Shown here: in pieces, positions 22,444-34,345 of the stretch
How positions within the stretch are numbered: position 1 is the stretch's first letter
Layout: the number at the start of each line of letters is the position of its first letter
Assembly: GCF_008919445.1 (NCBI RefSeq)
Contig: NZ_VSLG01000001.1
Location: forward strand, 1-64,000
DNA length: 64,000 nucleotides
Origin: Serinicoccus kebangsaanensis
GTDB taxonomy: Bacteria; Actinomycetota; Actinomycetes; Actinomycetales; Dermatophilaceae
Direction of reading: 5' to 3'
Position numbers and translations under genes: made by a program
Notes under the pieces: model-generated
Told to the model about the DNA's origin: nothing
Databases searched by the model: none
The model's input: the letters and a program-made list of their open reading frames with translations, nothing else

Positions 22444-22976
22444 GTGGTCACCACGGGACACCGCCGGAGGGGCCGGCCGGTGTCCTGCTGGGGATCGACG
22501 TCGGTGAGACCCGGGTGGGGCTCGCCGCCTCCGACGCGCTCGGCCTGCTGGCGCACCCGGTCGCCACCCTGAGACGGGACCACGAGCACGAGACCGACCT
22601 GGAGCGCATCGCCGAGGAGGCGCGGGCCCGGGACGCCTCGACGGTCGTCGTCGGCCTGCCGCGGTCCCTGGACGGGCAGGAGCGGGTGGCTGCCGCCCGC
22701 GCCCGCAGGTACGCTGAGCGGCTGCAACGGTGCCTGGAGGTGCCGGTCCGTCTCTGGGACGAGCGGCTGACCACGGTCGATGCCCACCGGACGCTGCGCA
22801 GCAGCGGCGTTCCTGGCCGAGACCAGCGTGGCGTCGTCGACCAGGCGGCGGCCGTGCTTATCCTCCAAGCAGCTCTGGACGCTCGCCGAGCCGGCCGCCC
22901 TGTCGGCTCATCCCTCAAGGCGAGGAAACCCCGGGCCCGACGGTCTCGCGACCCTGACGCGAAGGACGCCACATGA
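22440..22976 (+). CDS. ruvX: RuvX/YqgF-type Holliday-junction-resolvase-like protein
   Basis: 178 residues with an RNase H fold: [17 protein letters not shown] (first acidic residue), [12 protein letters not shown], and [14 protein letters not shown] (second acidic site), then [14 protein letters not shown]. The family processes pre-16S rRNA and was also proposed as a Holliday junction resolvase. A basic tail ([11 protein letters not shown]) ends the protein. The GTG at 22440 overlaps the alaS stop; the stop overlaps mltG. The alaS-ruvX-mltG-aroE order is standard for actinobacteria. Confidence 0.93.
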
Positions 22977-24217
22977 GCCAGCCGCCTCCGGACGACTGGG
23001 ACGAGCACGACCGGCATGCCGCCGAACGCTTCGACGACGACGTGCTGGGCCTGCGCGGCGAGCGGCACCACGACGAGTGGCTCGCCGACCACGTCATGGC
23101 CACCGACGAGCTGGAGGAGGAGACCTTCCGCCCGCGTCGGCGACGTCAGGGCAGCCCGGTGCTCAGGGGCCTGGCGCTCGCCGTGGCGGCGGTCGTCGTC
23201 GTCGTCGCGTCCGTCTTCGCCTTCGGGTCCGTCCGGTCCATGCTTCCCGACCTCTCCGGTGGTGAGCAGGTGGACACCACGGACTACGCAGGGGAGGGCA
23301 GCGGCGAGGTGATGGTCGAGATCCCGGACGGTGCAGCCGGGGCGCAGATCGCCGAGATCCTGGCCGAGGAGGACGTCGTCGGCTCCGTCGCCGCCTTCAC
23401 CACCGCGCTGCAGGCGAACCCCGACGCGGCCGCGATCCAGCCCGGCACCTACCGGATGGCCAACCAGATGAGCTCCGAGGCGGCCCTCTCCCGGCTGCTC
23501 GACTCGCAGTTCCGCGAGTTCAGCGGGGTGACGGTCCGCGAGGGGCTCTGGGTGGCCGAGACCTTCGAGGTCCTGGCCGAGGGCACCGACCACGAGGTGG
23601 CGGACTACGAGGCGGTGGACCCGGCCTCCCTGGACCTTCCGGAGGCGGCGCAGGGGGAGCTCGAGGGCTTCCTCTTCCCCAGCACCTACGAGTTCGGCCC
23701 GGAGAGCACGCCGGAGCAGCAGCTGCAGACCATGATCGACCAGGGCCAGCAGGTCTACGCCGACATCGGCATCCCGGACGAGGACCTGCGCGAGGTGGTC
23801 ATCAAGGGCAGCATCGTGCAGGGAGAGGGCCAGTTCGCCGAGGACCTGCCCAAGATCGCCCGGGTGATGGAGAACCGCATCGAGGGCAACTCGGAGACCG
23901 ACGGCTTCCTGCAGATGGACTCCACGGTGCACTTCATCTTCCAGGAGCGCGGTCGCGCCGGGACCACCGAGGAGCAGCGCTCGGACGACAGCCCCTACAA
24001 CACCTACGTGCATCCGGGGCTGCCCCCGGGCCCGATCAACTCGCCCGGCGAGGACGCCCTGCGGGCGGCCTACGAGCCCGAGCAGGGCGACTGGGTCTAC
24101 TTCGTCACGGTCAACCCCTCCACCGGCGAGACCAAGTTCGCCGAGACCTACGAGGAGCACCTCGTCAACCAGGACGAGTTCCTCCAGTGGTGCGAGGACA
24201 ACCCGGACCAGTGCTGA
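22973..24217 (+). CDS. mltG: Endolytic murein transglycosylase MltG
   Basis: 414 residues. An acidic/basic cytoplasmic N-terminus (about 60 residues) precedes one membrane segment (GLALAVAAVVVVVASVFAFG) and an extracytoplasmic YceG domain with a LysM-like first part. The family motif YNTYVHPGLPPGPINSPG is intact. The catalytic glutamate region reads KGSIVQGEGQFAED, with Gln where many homologues have the first Glu of SIVEKE; similar forms occur in actinobacteria, so activity is still expected. It cuts nascent glycan strands and so sets their length. ATG overlaps the ruvX stop; aroE starts before its stop. Confidence 0.93.
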   Translation: MSQPPPDDWDEHDRHAAERFDDDVLGLRGERHHDEWLADHVMATDELEEETFRPRRRRQGSPVLRGLALAVAAVVVVVASVFAFGSVRSMLPDLSGGEQVDTTDYAGEGSGEVMVEIPDGAAGAQIAEILAEEDVVGSVAAFTTALQANPDAAAIQPGTYRMANQMSSEAALSRLLDSQFREFSGVTVREGLWVAETFEVLAEGTDHEVADYEAVDPASLDLPEAAQGELEGFLFPSTYEFGPESTPEQQLQTMIDQGQQVYADIGIPDEDLREVVIKGSIVQGEGQFAEDLPKIARVMENRIEGNSETDGFLQMDSTVHFIFQERGRAGTTEEQRSDDSPYNTYVHPGLPPGPINSPGEDALRAAYEPEQGDWVYFVTVNPSTGETKFAETYEEHLVNQDEFLQWCEDNPDQC

Positions 24218-25044
24218 CCCGGGCCGCGGTCGTCGGCTCACCCGTCGGCCACTCGCTGTCCCCGGTGCTGCACCGCGCCGCCTACGCGTCGCTCGGCCTG
24301 ACCGACTGGACCTACGACCGCGTCGACGTGGCCCGTGGTGCCCTGGCCGGGCACGTGGGCCGGCTGGGGCCCGAGTGGGCCGGCCTCTCGGTGACCATGC
24401 CGGGCAAGGAGGAGGCGCTCGCGCTCGCCGCCACCGCGACGGAGGAGGCGCGGTCCGCCGGCGCCGCCAACACCCTCGTCCGGCGGCAGGCGGGATGGCA
24501 CGCGGAGAACACCGACGTGCCCGGTCTCGCCGCGGCCATCCGGGAGACCGGGCTCGACCGGGCCGAGCGTGCTGTCGTGCTCGGTGGGGGCGCGACCGCG
24601 AGGTCGGCGATCCTGGCCCTGCACTCGATGGGTGCCGCGCAGGTCACCGTCTGCGTGCGCGACGACGTCCGGCGCCCGACCCGGGACCTGCTGGAGCGGC
24701 TGCGGCTCGACACGCGGATCCGGCTGCTCGCCGACGGCATACCGCTCGGAGACGGCGAGGTCGTCGTGAGCACCCTGCCCGGCGACGTCCCGTCGCCGTC
24801 CCTGCGGCCTCCCGCCGCGGGGGCAGACCTGCCGGTCCTCGTCGACACCTGCTACCTCCCGTGGCCCAGCGCCTTCAGCGCCTCGGTCGGGTCGGAGCTG
24901 GCGGGTAGGGTCGCGGTCGTGAGGGGAACACGCATGCTGCTGCACCAGGCCGCCCACCAGGTCGAGCTGATGACCGGCCGACCCGCGCCGGTCGCGGCCA
25001 TGGACGACGCCCTGTCGGCCCACCTGGCCACCGAGGGAGCCTGA
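24211..25044 (+). CDS. aroE: Shikimate dehydrogenase
   Basis: 277 residues from a GTG overlapping the end of mltG by seven bases. The substrate-binding motif GSPVGHSLSPVLHRAAY, the catalytic Lys in SVTMPGKEEAL (K of the PGK motif), AANTLV and ENTDVPG are all present, with an NADP-binding VVLGGGATARSAILAL loop. It reduces 3-dehydroshikimate to shikimate. It stands before a prepilin peptidase and aroC-aroK-aroB, giving four of the shikimate-pathway steps in one run. An upstream GTG in the same frame would make the N-terminus unusually long. Confidence 0.95.
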   Translation: MLTRAAVVGSPVGHSLSPVLHRAAYASLGLTDWTYDRVDVARGALAGHVGRLGPEWAGLSVTMPGKEEALALAATATEEARSAGAANTLVRRQAGWHAENTDVPGLAAAIRETGLDRAERAVVLGGGATARSAILALHSMGAAQVTVCVRDDVRRPTRDLLERLRLDTRIRLLADGIPLGDGEVVVSTLPGDVPSPSLRPPAAGADLPVLVDTCYLPWPSAFSASVGSELAGRVAVVRGTRMLLHQAAHQVELMTGRPAPVAAMDDALSAHLATEGA

Positions 25045-25764
25045 GTGACCGAGCTGGTGCTGCCCTCGGTCGTCGCGGTCGTCGTCGCGGCGCTGGGCAT
25101 CCCCGTCGCGCGGTGGCTGGAGCAGACGACCTACCGCAAACCGGACGAGGTCGACGAACCCTCGCCCGGACGGCGCTGGTGGGTGCCGGTGGCCCTGGGC
25201 CTGTCCTGCGCTGCCGTGCTGCACCGCGTCTGGCAGGTGCCGGACCCGGCGGTGCCCGGCTGGCCGGTGGCCCTGGTGCTCAGCATCACCCTGCTGCCAG
25301 TCACCCTCGCGTGCGTCTGCCTGGCCGCCATGGACCTCGACGTGCACCGTCTCCCGGACCGGATCATGTGGCCGACGATGGGCCTGCTGGGCCTGGGTCT
25401 GCCCGTCGCCGCCCTGGTCGGTGGCGGCGCCGAGCCCCTGCTGCGGGCCCTGCTCGCCGGGGTGAGCGCGGGCGGGTTCTATCTCCTCATCGCGCTGCTC
25501 TCGCTGGCCCGCGGGTCGCTGGCCCTGGGGCTCGGTGACGTCAAGCTCGCCGTCGTCCTGGGAGCCGGGCTGGGCTGGTTCGGGTGGCCGGAGGCGATCC
25601 TGGGCATCTACGCCGGCTTCCTCGTCGGAGGACTCTTCGCGCTGGGGCTGCTGGTGGGTCGGAAGGTCCGCTGGAAGGGGCACTTCGCCTACGGGCCGGC
25701 GATGATGCTGGGCGCCCTCCTGGGTCTGCTGGTCGGGCCCGGGATGCTGACCGGCCTGTCCTGA
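25045..25764 (+). CDS. Type IV prepilin peptidase (A24 family)
   Basis: 239-residue polytopic membrane protein. The two catalytic aspartates lie in [12 protein letters not shown] and in [14 protein letters not shown] (GxGDxK motif). There are six or seven hydrophobic segments. It lacks the N-terminal Cys-rich methylase domain of long PilD proteins, which is usual in Gram-positives. A prepilin peptidase gene is also found between aroE and aroC in mycobacteria (Rv2551c), and its substrate genes (tad/flp pili or competence pseudopilins) are not in this window. Starts with GTG directly after the aroE stop. Confidence 0.9.
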   Translation: MTELVLPSVVAVVVAALGIPVARWLEQTTYRKPDEVDEPSPGRRWWVPVALGLSCAAVLHRVWQVPDPAVPGWPVALVLSITLLPVTLACVCLAAMDLDVHRLPDRIMWPTMGLLGLGLPVAALVGGGAEPLLRALLAGVSAGGFYLLIALLSLARGSLALGLGDVKLAVVLGAGLGWFGWPEAILGIYAGFLVGGLFALGLLVGRKVRWKGHFAYGPAMMLGALLGLLVGPGMLTGLS

Positions 25765-25820
25765 ACCCACGCCGCCGTGCGGCCGCGGGACGGCCGGACC
25801 TGCGTGGGAGGATGGCGGCC

Positions 25821-27083
25821 ATGCTGCGTTGGTTGACCGCTGGTGAGTCGCACGGACCTGCCCTCACCGCCGTGATGGAGGGCCTGCCCGCCGGGGTGCG
25901 GGTGGAACGATCGGCGGTGGAGGCCGCCCTGGCGCGGCGACGGCTCGGCTACGGCCGAGGGGCGCGGATGAGCTTCGAGGCGGACCGGCTGCACTTCCTC
26001 GGAGGTCTGCGGCACGGTGTCTCGCTCGGCTCCCCGCTGGCCCTGCAGATCGAGAACAGCGAGTGGCACAAGTGGGAGGCGGTGATGGGACCCGAGCCGG
26101 TCGCGGGGGAGGCGCTGCAGGGGTCCGACGACGTGGGCGCGCCGCAGGAGCTCGCGCGCAACCGGCCCCTGACCCGGCCCCGCCCCGGCCACGCGGACCT
26201 GGTCGGGATGACGAAGTACGGCTTCGACGAGGCCCGCCCGGTGCTCGAGCGGGCCTCGGCCCGGGAGACGGCGGCGAGGGTCGCGCTCGGTGCCGTGGCC
26301 GCGGCCTTCCTGCAGCAGGCGGTCGGGGTCCGGCTGGTCTCGCACACCGTGAGCATCGGACGGGCCGGGCTCCCCGGTGCGGACGCCGACGCGCCGGACG
26401 AGACGCACCTGCCGCGCGCCGAGGACGTCGACCGGGTCGACGCGGACCCGGTCCGCACCCTCGACCCCGACCTGTCCGCGGCGATGGTGGCCGAGGTCGA
26501 TGCGGCCAAGAAGGACGGCGACACCCTGGGCGGGGTGGTCGAGGTGCTCGCCTACGGACTCCCTCCGGGCCTGGGATCGCACGTGCACTGGGACCGCCGC
26601 CTGGACGCCCGGCTGGCGGGTGCCCTCATGGGCATCCAGGCGATCAAGGGGGTCGAGGTCGGCGAAGGCTTCCGCACCGCCGCGCGCCGGGGCAGCCAGG
26701 CGCACGACGAGATCGACCGGGACGAGGCCGGGCTCATCCGCCGTGCCACGCTGCGCAGCGGCGGCACCGAGGGCGGGATGAGCACCGGCGAGGTGCTGCG
26801 GGTGCGCGCCGCGATGAAGCCGATCTCCACCGTGCCCCGCGCGTTGCGCACCGTCGACACGGCCACGGGGGAGCCGGGCACCGCCATCCACCAGCGCTCC
26901 GACGTCTGCGCGGTGCCCGCCGCCGGAGTGGTGGCGGAGGCGATGGTCGCCCTGGTGCTGGCGGACGCGGTCCTGGAGAAGTTCGGGGGCGACTCCGTGC
27001 CCGAGGTGGCCCGCAACCACGCGGCATACCTCGCCGCCGTCAGCGAGCACCAGCGGACCCCGGCGACGGAGCCGGCGCGATGA
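25821..27083 (+). CDS. aroC: Chorismate synthase
   Basis: 420 residues. The family signatures [44 protein letters not shown] and [15 protein letters not shown] are intact. It uses reduced FMN to convert EPSP to chorismate. Two ATGs compete (25812 and 25821); 25821 is chosen because GGGAGG at 25806-11 is correctly spaced for it and it yields the usual N-terminus. Stop overlaps aroK (ATGA). Confidence 0.97.
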   Translation: MLRWLTAGESHGPALTAVMEGLPAGVRVERSAVEAALARRRLGYGRGARMSFEADRLHFLGGLRHGVSLGSPLALQIENSEWHKWEAVMGPEPVAGEALQGSDDVGAPQELARNRPLTRPRPGHADLVGMTKYGFDEARPVLERASARETAARVALGAVAAAFLQQAVGVRLVSHTVSIGRAGLPGADADAPDETHLPRAEDVDRVDADPVRTLDPDLSAAMVAEVDAAKKDGDTLGGVVEVLAYGLPPGLGSHVHWDRRLDARLAGALMGIQAIKGVEVGEGFRTAARRGSQAHDEIDRDEAGLIRRATLRSGGTEGGMSTGEVLRVRAAMKPISTVPRALRTVDTATGEPGTAIHQRSDVCAVPAAGVVAEAMVALVLADAVLEKFGGDSVPEVARNHAAYLAAVSEHQRTPATEPAR

Positions 27084-27586
27084 CCGGGCCGGTCGTGGTC
27101 CTGGTCGGGCCGCCCGGAGCCGGCAAGTCCACCGTCGGCGCGGTGCTCGCGGACCGCCTCTCGGTGCGGCTGCACGACACCGACGCCGCGCTGGAGGCCG
27201 CGCAGGGCAGGTCGATCAGCGACATCTTCGTCGACGACGGGGAGCCCGCCTTCCGGGCGATGGAGCGGGCCGAGGTGCTCCGCGCGCTGCAGGAGGAGGA
27301 CGGGGTCCTGGCGCTGGGTGGCGGCGCGGTCATGCAGACCGAGGTGGCGCAGGCGCTCCAGGCCGGGGAGCACCCCGTGGTCTTCCTCGACGTCAGCATC
27401 GCCGACGCCTCGGCCCGGGTCGGGTTCGACGCCTCGCGGCCGCTGCTGCTGGTCAACCCCCGCGCGTCCTGGACCCGGCTGATGAACGCTCGACGGCCGA
27501 CCTACGAGGCGGTCAGCGGGCTGCGGGTGGACACCGCGGGGCTGACCGCGGACCAGGTCGCGGACGAGGTGATGGCGTGGTTGTGA
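27080..27586 (+). CDS. aroK: Shikimate kinase
   Basis: 168 residues. Walker A is [18 protein letters not shown], the shikimate-binding DTDAALE and [10 protein letters not shown] follow, and the LID arginine region is [14 protein letters not shown]. It phosphorylates shikimate at O3 using ATP. ATG overlaps the aroC stop, and its stop overlaps aroB, so the three enzymes are translationally coupled. Confidence 0.96.
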   Translation: MTGPVVVLVGPPGAGKSTVGAVLADRLSVRLHDTDAALEAAQGRSISDIFVDDGEPAFRAMERAEVLRALQEEDGVLALGGGAVMQTEVAQALQAGEHPVVFLDVSIADASARVGFDASRPLLLVNPRASWTRLMNARRPTYEAVSGLRVDTAGLTADQVADEVMAWL

Positions 27587-28668
27587 GCACCCACCGGACC
27601 ATCGCGGTGGGCGGCTCCCAGCCGTATGCCGTGCGGATCGGGGCCGACGCGCTCACCCGGCTGGGGGAGCACGCCGGCGCCGTCCCGGGGCGCAAGGTGC
27701 TGCTGGTCCACCAGAGCGGGCGGGAGCCGCTGGCCGAGGAGGCCGCCGCGACGCTGCGCGCCGCCGGTGCCACGCCGGTGCTGGCCGCCGTCCCGGACGC
27801 CGAGGCCGCCAAGGACGTCGGTGTCCTCGCCGACCTCTGGCGCCGGCTGGGCCAGGAGGGGTTCACCCGCTCCGACCTGGTCGTGGGGATCGGAGGAGGG
27901 GCCACCACCGACCTCGCGGGCTTCGTCGCCGCCAGCTGGCTCCGCGGGGTCGACGTGGTCCAGCTGCCCACCTCGCTGCTCGCCGTCGTCGATGCGGCCG
28001 TCGGCGGCAAGACCGGGATCAACACGGCGGAGGGCAAGAACCTCGTCGGCGCCTTCCACCCGCCGGTCGAGGTGCTCTGCGACCCCGCCTGGCTGGGCAC
28101 CCAACCGCGCGCGGACTACGCCTCCGGGCTCGCCGAGGTCATCAAGTGCGGGTTCATCGCCGACCCCACCATCCTCGACCTGGTCGAGGCGGACCCGGCG
28201 GCCGCCACCGACCCGACCGGGCACCCGGCGCTGGCGCTCGACCTGATCGCGCGGGCGGTGCAGGTCAAGGCCGACGTCGTGGCCGCGGACCTCACCGAGT
28301 CGTCGCTGCGGGAGATCCTCAACTACGGGCACACCTTCGCCCACGCGATCGAGCAGGTCGAGCACTACACCTGGCGGCACGGCGACGCCGTCGCGGTCGG
28401 CATGACCTACGTCGCCGAGCTCGCCCGCCGAGCCGGCCGGATCGACACCGACCTCGCCGAGCGGCACCGTCGCGTGCTCACCTCGGTGGGCCTCCCTACG
28501 GCATACCTGCCGGGGCGGTGGGAGGAGCTGCGCGCCGTCATGGGGCGGGACAAGAAGTCGCGCGGCTCGACGCTGCGCTTCGTCGTGCTCGAGGGGCTGG
28601 GCCGCCCCGCACGGCTGGAGGGGCCGACCGAGGAGCAGCTGCAGGAGGCCTACGCGGCGGTCAGCTGA
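27583..28668 (+). CDS. aroB: 3-Dehydroquinate synthase
   Basis: 361 residues. NAD-binding GIGGGATTDLAGFVAASWLR, the catalytic LPTSLLAVVDAAVGGKTGIN and the zinc ligands (Glu in SGLAEVIKCG, His in LNYGHTFAHAIE and RHGDAVAVGM) are present. It converts DAHP to 3-dehydroquinate. The GTG at 27583 overlaps the aroK stop; a GTG two codons earlier is also possible. Only three bases separate it from the convergent glutamate-synthase-like gene. Confidence 0.97.
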   Translation: MSTHRTIAVGGSQPYAVRIGADALTRLGEHAGAVPGRKVLLVHQSGREPLAEEAAATLRAAGATPVLAAVPDAEAAKDVGVLADLWRRLGQEGFTRSDLVVGIGGGATTDLAGFVAASWLRGVDVVQLPTSLLAVVDAAVGGKTGINTAEGKNLVGAFHPPVEVLCDPAWLGTQPRADYASGLAEVIKCGFIADPTILDLVEADPAAATDPTGHPALALDLIARAVQVKADVVAADLTESSLREILNYGHTFAHAIEQVEHYTWRHGDAVAVGMTYVAELARRAGRIDTDLAERHRRVLTSVGLPTAYLPGRWEELRAVMGRDKKSRGSTLRFVVLEGLGRPARLEGPTEEQLQEAYAAVS

Positions 28669-28671
28669 CCG

Positions 28672-30249
28672 TCAGTGGGAGGCCGTGGCCGAGGGCTCCG
28701 CCGAGCCGCCGTGCGGGGCGGCCAGCATCAGCCGGTGCAGCTCGCGGTCCTGCTCCCGTGAGGGCAGCCCCCACTCGGGCGAGTCGTAGCCCACCTGCTG
28801 CCACAGCGGCGTCGCCTGCCGCTGGCCGAGCAGGATCTCCACGCTGTCGCCCCGGATCAGGGCCGGGTGGACGACCCCGCAGGCCTCCGCCAGCTTGAGC
28901 ATCTCCCGGCGCCAGGACCTCAGGTAGTTGGCGGCGCGGACCGACTTCAGGTCAGGGTCCAACCCGCGGGTGAGCCAGGGGTTCTGCGTGGCGACGCCGG
29001 TGGGGCAGTGGTCGTCGTGGCACCGCTGCGCCTGGATGCACCCGATCGACAGCATCGCCTCCCGCGCGACGTGGCACAGGTCGACCCCGAGCGCGAAGGC
29101 GACGGCCGCGTTGGTCGGCAGCCCCAGCTTGCCGCCGCCGACGAAGACGACGTCGCCCGCGATGCCGCGGCGGGCGAACTCGGCATACACACGGGGGAAG
29201 CCGACCCGGAACGGCAGCGCGACCGAGTCGGCGAACGGCAGCGGAGCGGCGCCGGTGCCGCCCTCGCCGCCGTCGACCGTGATGAAGTCCACACCGCGGT
29301 CGTCGGTGACCATCGCCTCGGCCAGCTCGCTCCACAGGCGCTGGTCACCCACGGCCGACTTGATCCCGACCGGGAGCCCCGTCTCGGTCGCGAGCAGCTC
29401 CACGAAGTCGAGCATGCTGTCGATGTCGGAGAACTCCGCGTGCCGGCTGGGGGAGTGGCAGTCCCGGTCCTGCGCGATCCCGCGGATGGCCGCGATCTCG
29501 TCGGTGATCTTGTCCTTGGGCAGCAGCCCGCCGAGCCCCGGCTTGGCGCCCTGCGACAGCTTGACCTCCAACGCCCGGACCGGGTTGGCCGCGACCAGGT
29601 CCTTGAGCCGGGCCAGGTCGAACCGCCCGCGCTCGTCGCGGCACCCGAAGTAGGCCGTGCCGATCTGGAAGATCAGGTCCGCCCCGTGCTGGTGGTGGAC
29701 GCTGATCCCGCCCTCCCCGGTGTTGTGCAGCGCGCCGGCCTCCCGGCAGCCGCGGTTCAGCGCCTCGACCGCGGGACCGGAGAGCGAGCCGTAGCTCATG
29801 GCGGAGACGTTGATCGCCGACCGCGGACGGAAGGCGTGCGCGCGTCCCCTGGCGTGGCCCAGCACCTTGGCGCACGGAAGGTCGGTGGACTCCCCGGCGT
29901 GCGGGAGGACGGCCGGGGCGACCTCGGCGAAGGTGGCGTGCTTGAGGATGGCGTAGCCCTCGTCGTGCTCGACGTCGTTGTCGGTGCCGAAGCCGAAGTA
30001 GGGGTTCTGCTGCTTGCTGCTGGCGTAGACCCAGCGTCGCTGGTCCCGGCTGAACGGCCGCTCCTCGTTGTCCCCGGCCACGATGTACTGGCGCAGCTCG
30101 GGCCCGATCTTCTCCACGGCGTACCGCGCGTGCCCGATGACCGGGAAGTTGCGCAGGATCGCATGCTTCTTCTGCAGCAGGTCGTGCGCGGCCAGGGCCG
30201 CCAGACCGGCGGCGGGGAGGGCGGCCGCGAGACGGGTCCACGAAGTCAT
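28672..30249 (-). CDS. FMN-binding glutamate-synthase family protein
   Basis: 525 residues starting at ATG 30249, after an AGTGAGG ribosome binding site. A short hydrophobic N-terminus (about residues 7-22) could be a membrane anchor. The core is a glutamate-synthase alpha/beta barrel: [55 protein letters not shown] (FMN phosphate) and [19 protein letters not shown], whose three cysteines fit a [3Fe-4S] cluster. There is no amidotransferase domain and no small subunit nearby, so it is a stand-alone member of a family of uncertain reaction, not assimilatory GltB. A CRP-like site lies just upstream. Confidence 0.9.
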   Translation of the reverse strand: MTSWTRLAAALPAAGLAALAAHDLLQKKHAILRNFPVIGHARYAVEKIGPELRQYIVAGDNEERPFSRDQRRWVYASSKQQNPYFGFGTDNDVEHDEGYAILKHATFAEVAPAVLPHAGESTDLPCAKVLGHARGRAHAFRPRSAINVSAMSYGSLSGPAVEALNRGCREAGALHNTGEGGISVHHQHGADLIFQIGTAYFGCRDERGRFDLARLKDLVAANPVRALEVKLSQGAKPGLGGLLPKDKITDEIAAIRGIAQDRDCHSPSRHAEFSDIDSMLDFVELLATETGLPVGIKSAVGDQRLWSELAEAMVTDDRGVDFITVDGGEGGTGAAPLPFADSVALPFRVGFPRVYAEFARRGIAGDVVFVGGGKLGLPTNAAVAFALGVDLCHVAREAMLSIGCIQAQRCHDDHCPTGVATQNPWLTRGLDPDLKSVRAANYLRSWRREMLKLAEACGVVHPALIRGDSVEILLGQRQATPLWQQVGYDSPEWGLPSREQDRELHRLMLAAPHGGSAEPSATASH

Positions 30250-30270
30250 GGCCTCACTGTGCCGCATCGA

Positions 30271-30286
30271 CGTGACGCAGGTCACG
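30271..30286. promoter_or_regulatory. CRP/GlxR-like operator
   Basis: CGTGA-CGCAGG-TCACG is a perfect 5-bp dyad with six central bases, matching the actinobacterial CRP/GlxR consensus (T/C)GTGA-N6-TCAC(A/G). It is 22 bases upstream of the glutamate-synthase-like start and about 27 bases upstream of the efp -10 box, so it could act on either divergent gene. Confidence 0.6.
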
Positions 30287-30312
30287 CCGACGGGCCGGGG
30301 CCGGCGCGCGGG

Positions 30313-30318
30313 TAGACT
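30313..30318 (+). promoter_or_regulatory. -10 box of efp-nusB
   Basis: TAGACT about 56 bases before the efp GTG; the leader ends with the ribosome binding site AAGGAAG (30358-64), nine bases from the start. Confidence 0.6.
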
Positions 30319-30373
30319 CGGTGAGGTTGACCACCTGAACGCGCCGACGGCATACCGAAGGAAGACACACGAC

Positions 30374-30934
30374 GTGGCAAGCACGAACGACCTGAAGAAC
30401 GGCATGGTCCTGGACATGGACAACGGGCTGTGGCAGGTGCTGGAGTTCCAGCACGTCAAGCCCGGCAAGGGCCCTGCCTTCGTCCGGACCAAGCTGAAGA
30501 ACGTCCTGACCAACAAGATCGTGGACAAGACGTTCAACGCCGGCACCAAGGTGGAGACCGCGACGGTGGACCGGTCGGACTACCAGTACCTCTACAACGA
30601 CGGCACCGACTTCATCTTCATGGACGAGAAGACCTACGAGCAGGTGCCGGTGAGCCCCGAGGCGATGGGCGAGGCCGCGAGCTACCTGCTCGAGAACAAC
30701 CGGGCCATGATCGCCCAGCACGAGGGCCGGGTGCTCTACGTCGAGCTGCCGCCGTCCGTGGTGCTGGAGATCACGCATACCGACCCGGGCCTGCAGGGCG
30801 ACCGCTCCACCGGCGGCACCAAGCCGGCGACCCTCGAGACCGGCGCCGAGATCCAGGTCCCGCTCTTCCTCGAGACCGGCACCAAGGTCAAGGTGGACAC
30901 CCGCGACGGTTCCTACCTGGGCCGCGTGAACTGA
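30374..30934 (+). CDS. efp: Translation elongation factor P
   Basis: 186 residues, three beta-barrel domains: KOW-like N-terminal domain ([20 protein letters not shown]), OB domain and C-terminal domain ending [17 protein letters not shown]. The tip loop reads [11 protein letters not shown], with the Lys that enters the peptidyl-transferase centre. Actinobacterial EF-P usually works without the YjeA/EarP type of modification. It relieves stalling at polyproline. GTG at 30374 is supported by the ribosome binding site and the conserved N-terminus. nusB follows after three bases. Confidence 0.97.
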   Translation: MASTNDLKNGMVLDMDNGLWQVLEFQHVKPGKGPAFVRTKLKNVLTNKIVDKTFNAGTKVETATVDRSDYQYLYNDGTDFIFMDEKTYEQVPVSPEAMGEAASYLLENNRAMIAQHEGRVLYVELPPSVVLEITHTDPGLQGDRSTGGTKPATLETGAEIQVPLFLETGTKVKVDTRDGSYLGRVN

Positions 30935-30937
30935 GCC

Positions 30938-31351
30938 GTGGCGGCACGCACCCGGGCCCGCAAGCGGGCTCTGGAGCTGCTGTTCGAGGCCGAGCAGCGT
31001 GGGGTCAACGTCGGTGAGCTGCTGGAGCAGCGGATCGAGACGCCGACCACGCAGCACGCACTGCCCGACTACACGGTGGAGATCGTGCGCGGCGTGCTGC
31101 AGCACTGGTCGCAGATCGAGGAGATCCTCACCACCTGGTCGCAGGGGTGGAGCCTGGAGCGGATGGCCGCGGTGGACCGCGCGGCGCTGCGGGTCGGCAC
31201 CTGGGAGATCCTCTGGAACGACGAGGTGCCGGACATGGTGGCCGTCTCCGAGGCGGTCGAGCTGGTGCAGCGGATGAGCACCGACGACTCTCCCGGCTTC
31301 GTCAACGGCCTGCTCGCCCGGATCTCCGAGCTCAAGCACACCCTCATCTGA
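30938..31351 (+). CDS. nusB: Transcription antitermination factor NusB
   Basis: 137-residue all-helical RNA-binding protein: ARTRARKRALELLFEAEQRG at the N-terminus, GWSLERMAAVDRAALRVGTW and the C-terminal SPGFVNGLLARISELK. It binds boxA with S10 for rRNA antitermination. GTG start; efp-nusB is a standard actinobacterial pair. In Streptomyces the next gene is bldD, whereas here a repeat array begins at the stop codon. Confidence 0.96.
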   Translation: MAARTRARKRALELLFEAEQRGVNVGELLEQRIETPTTQHALPDYTVEIVRGVLQHWSQIEEILTTWSQGWSLERMAAVDRAALRVGTWEILWNDEVPDMVAVSEAVELVQRMSTDDSPGFVNGLLARISELKHTLI

Positions 31352-31483
31352 CCGGCCGCACGGTGTGCGTCGACCGGCCGCACGGTTTGCGTCGACCGGC
31401 CGCACGGTTTGGGTGGACCGGCCGCACGGTTCGGGTGGACCGGCCGCACGGTTTGGGTGGACCGGCCGCACACTTTGCGTGGA
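31352..31483. repeat. Six tandem copies of a 22-bp repeat (left array)
   Basis: Six head-to-tail units of exactly 22 bp start one base after the nusB stop, at 31352, 31374, 31396, 31418, 31440 and 31462. Each opens with CCGGCCGCAC; units 2, 3 and 5 continue GGTTTG, and the last six bases vary between CGTCGA and GGTGGA. Unit 6 is the most diverged. A partial unit (CCGCACCGTGG) trails into the stop of the minus-strand gene. No spacers, so not CRISPR. The same unit returns inverted at 32678-32743. Confidence 0.95.
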
Positions 31484-31495
31484 CCGCACCGTGGT

Positions 31496-34341
<2,846 letters not shown>

Positions 34342-34345
<4 letters not shown>

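Noticed and set aside
22973-24217. MltG as an inactive enzyme because of SIVQGEG
   Set aside because: Similar Gln-containing forms are common in actinobacteria and the second Glu and the other signatures are kept, so loss of activity is not supported.
25045-25764. Prepilin peptidase as a foreign insertion into the aro operon
   Set aside because: Mycobacteria also carry a prepilin peptidase gene between aroE and aroC, so it appears to be an ancestral arrangement.
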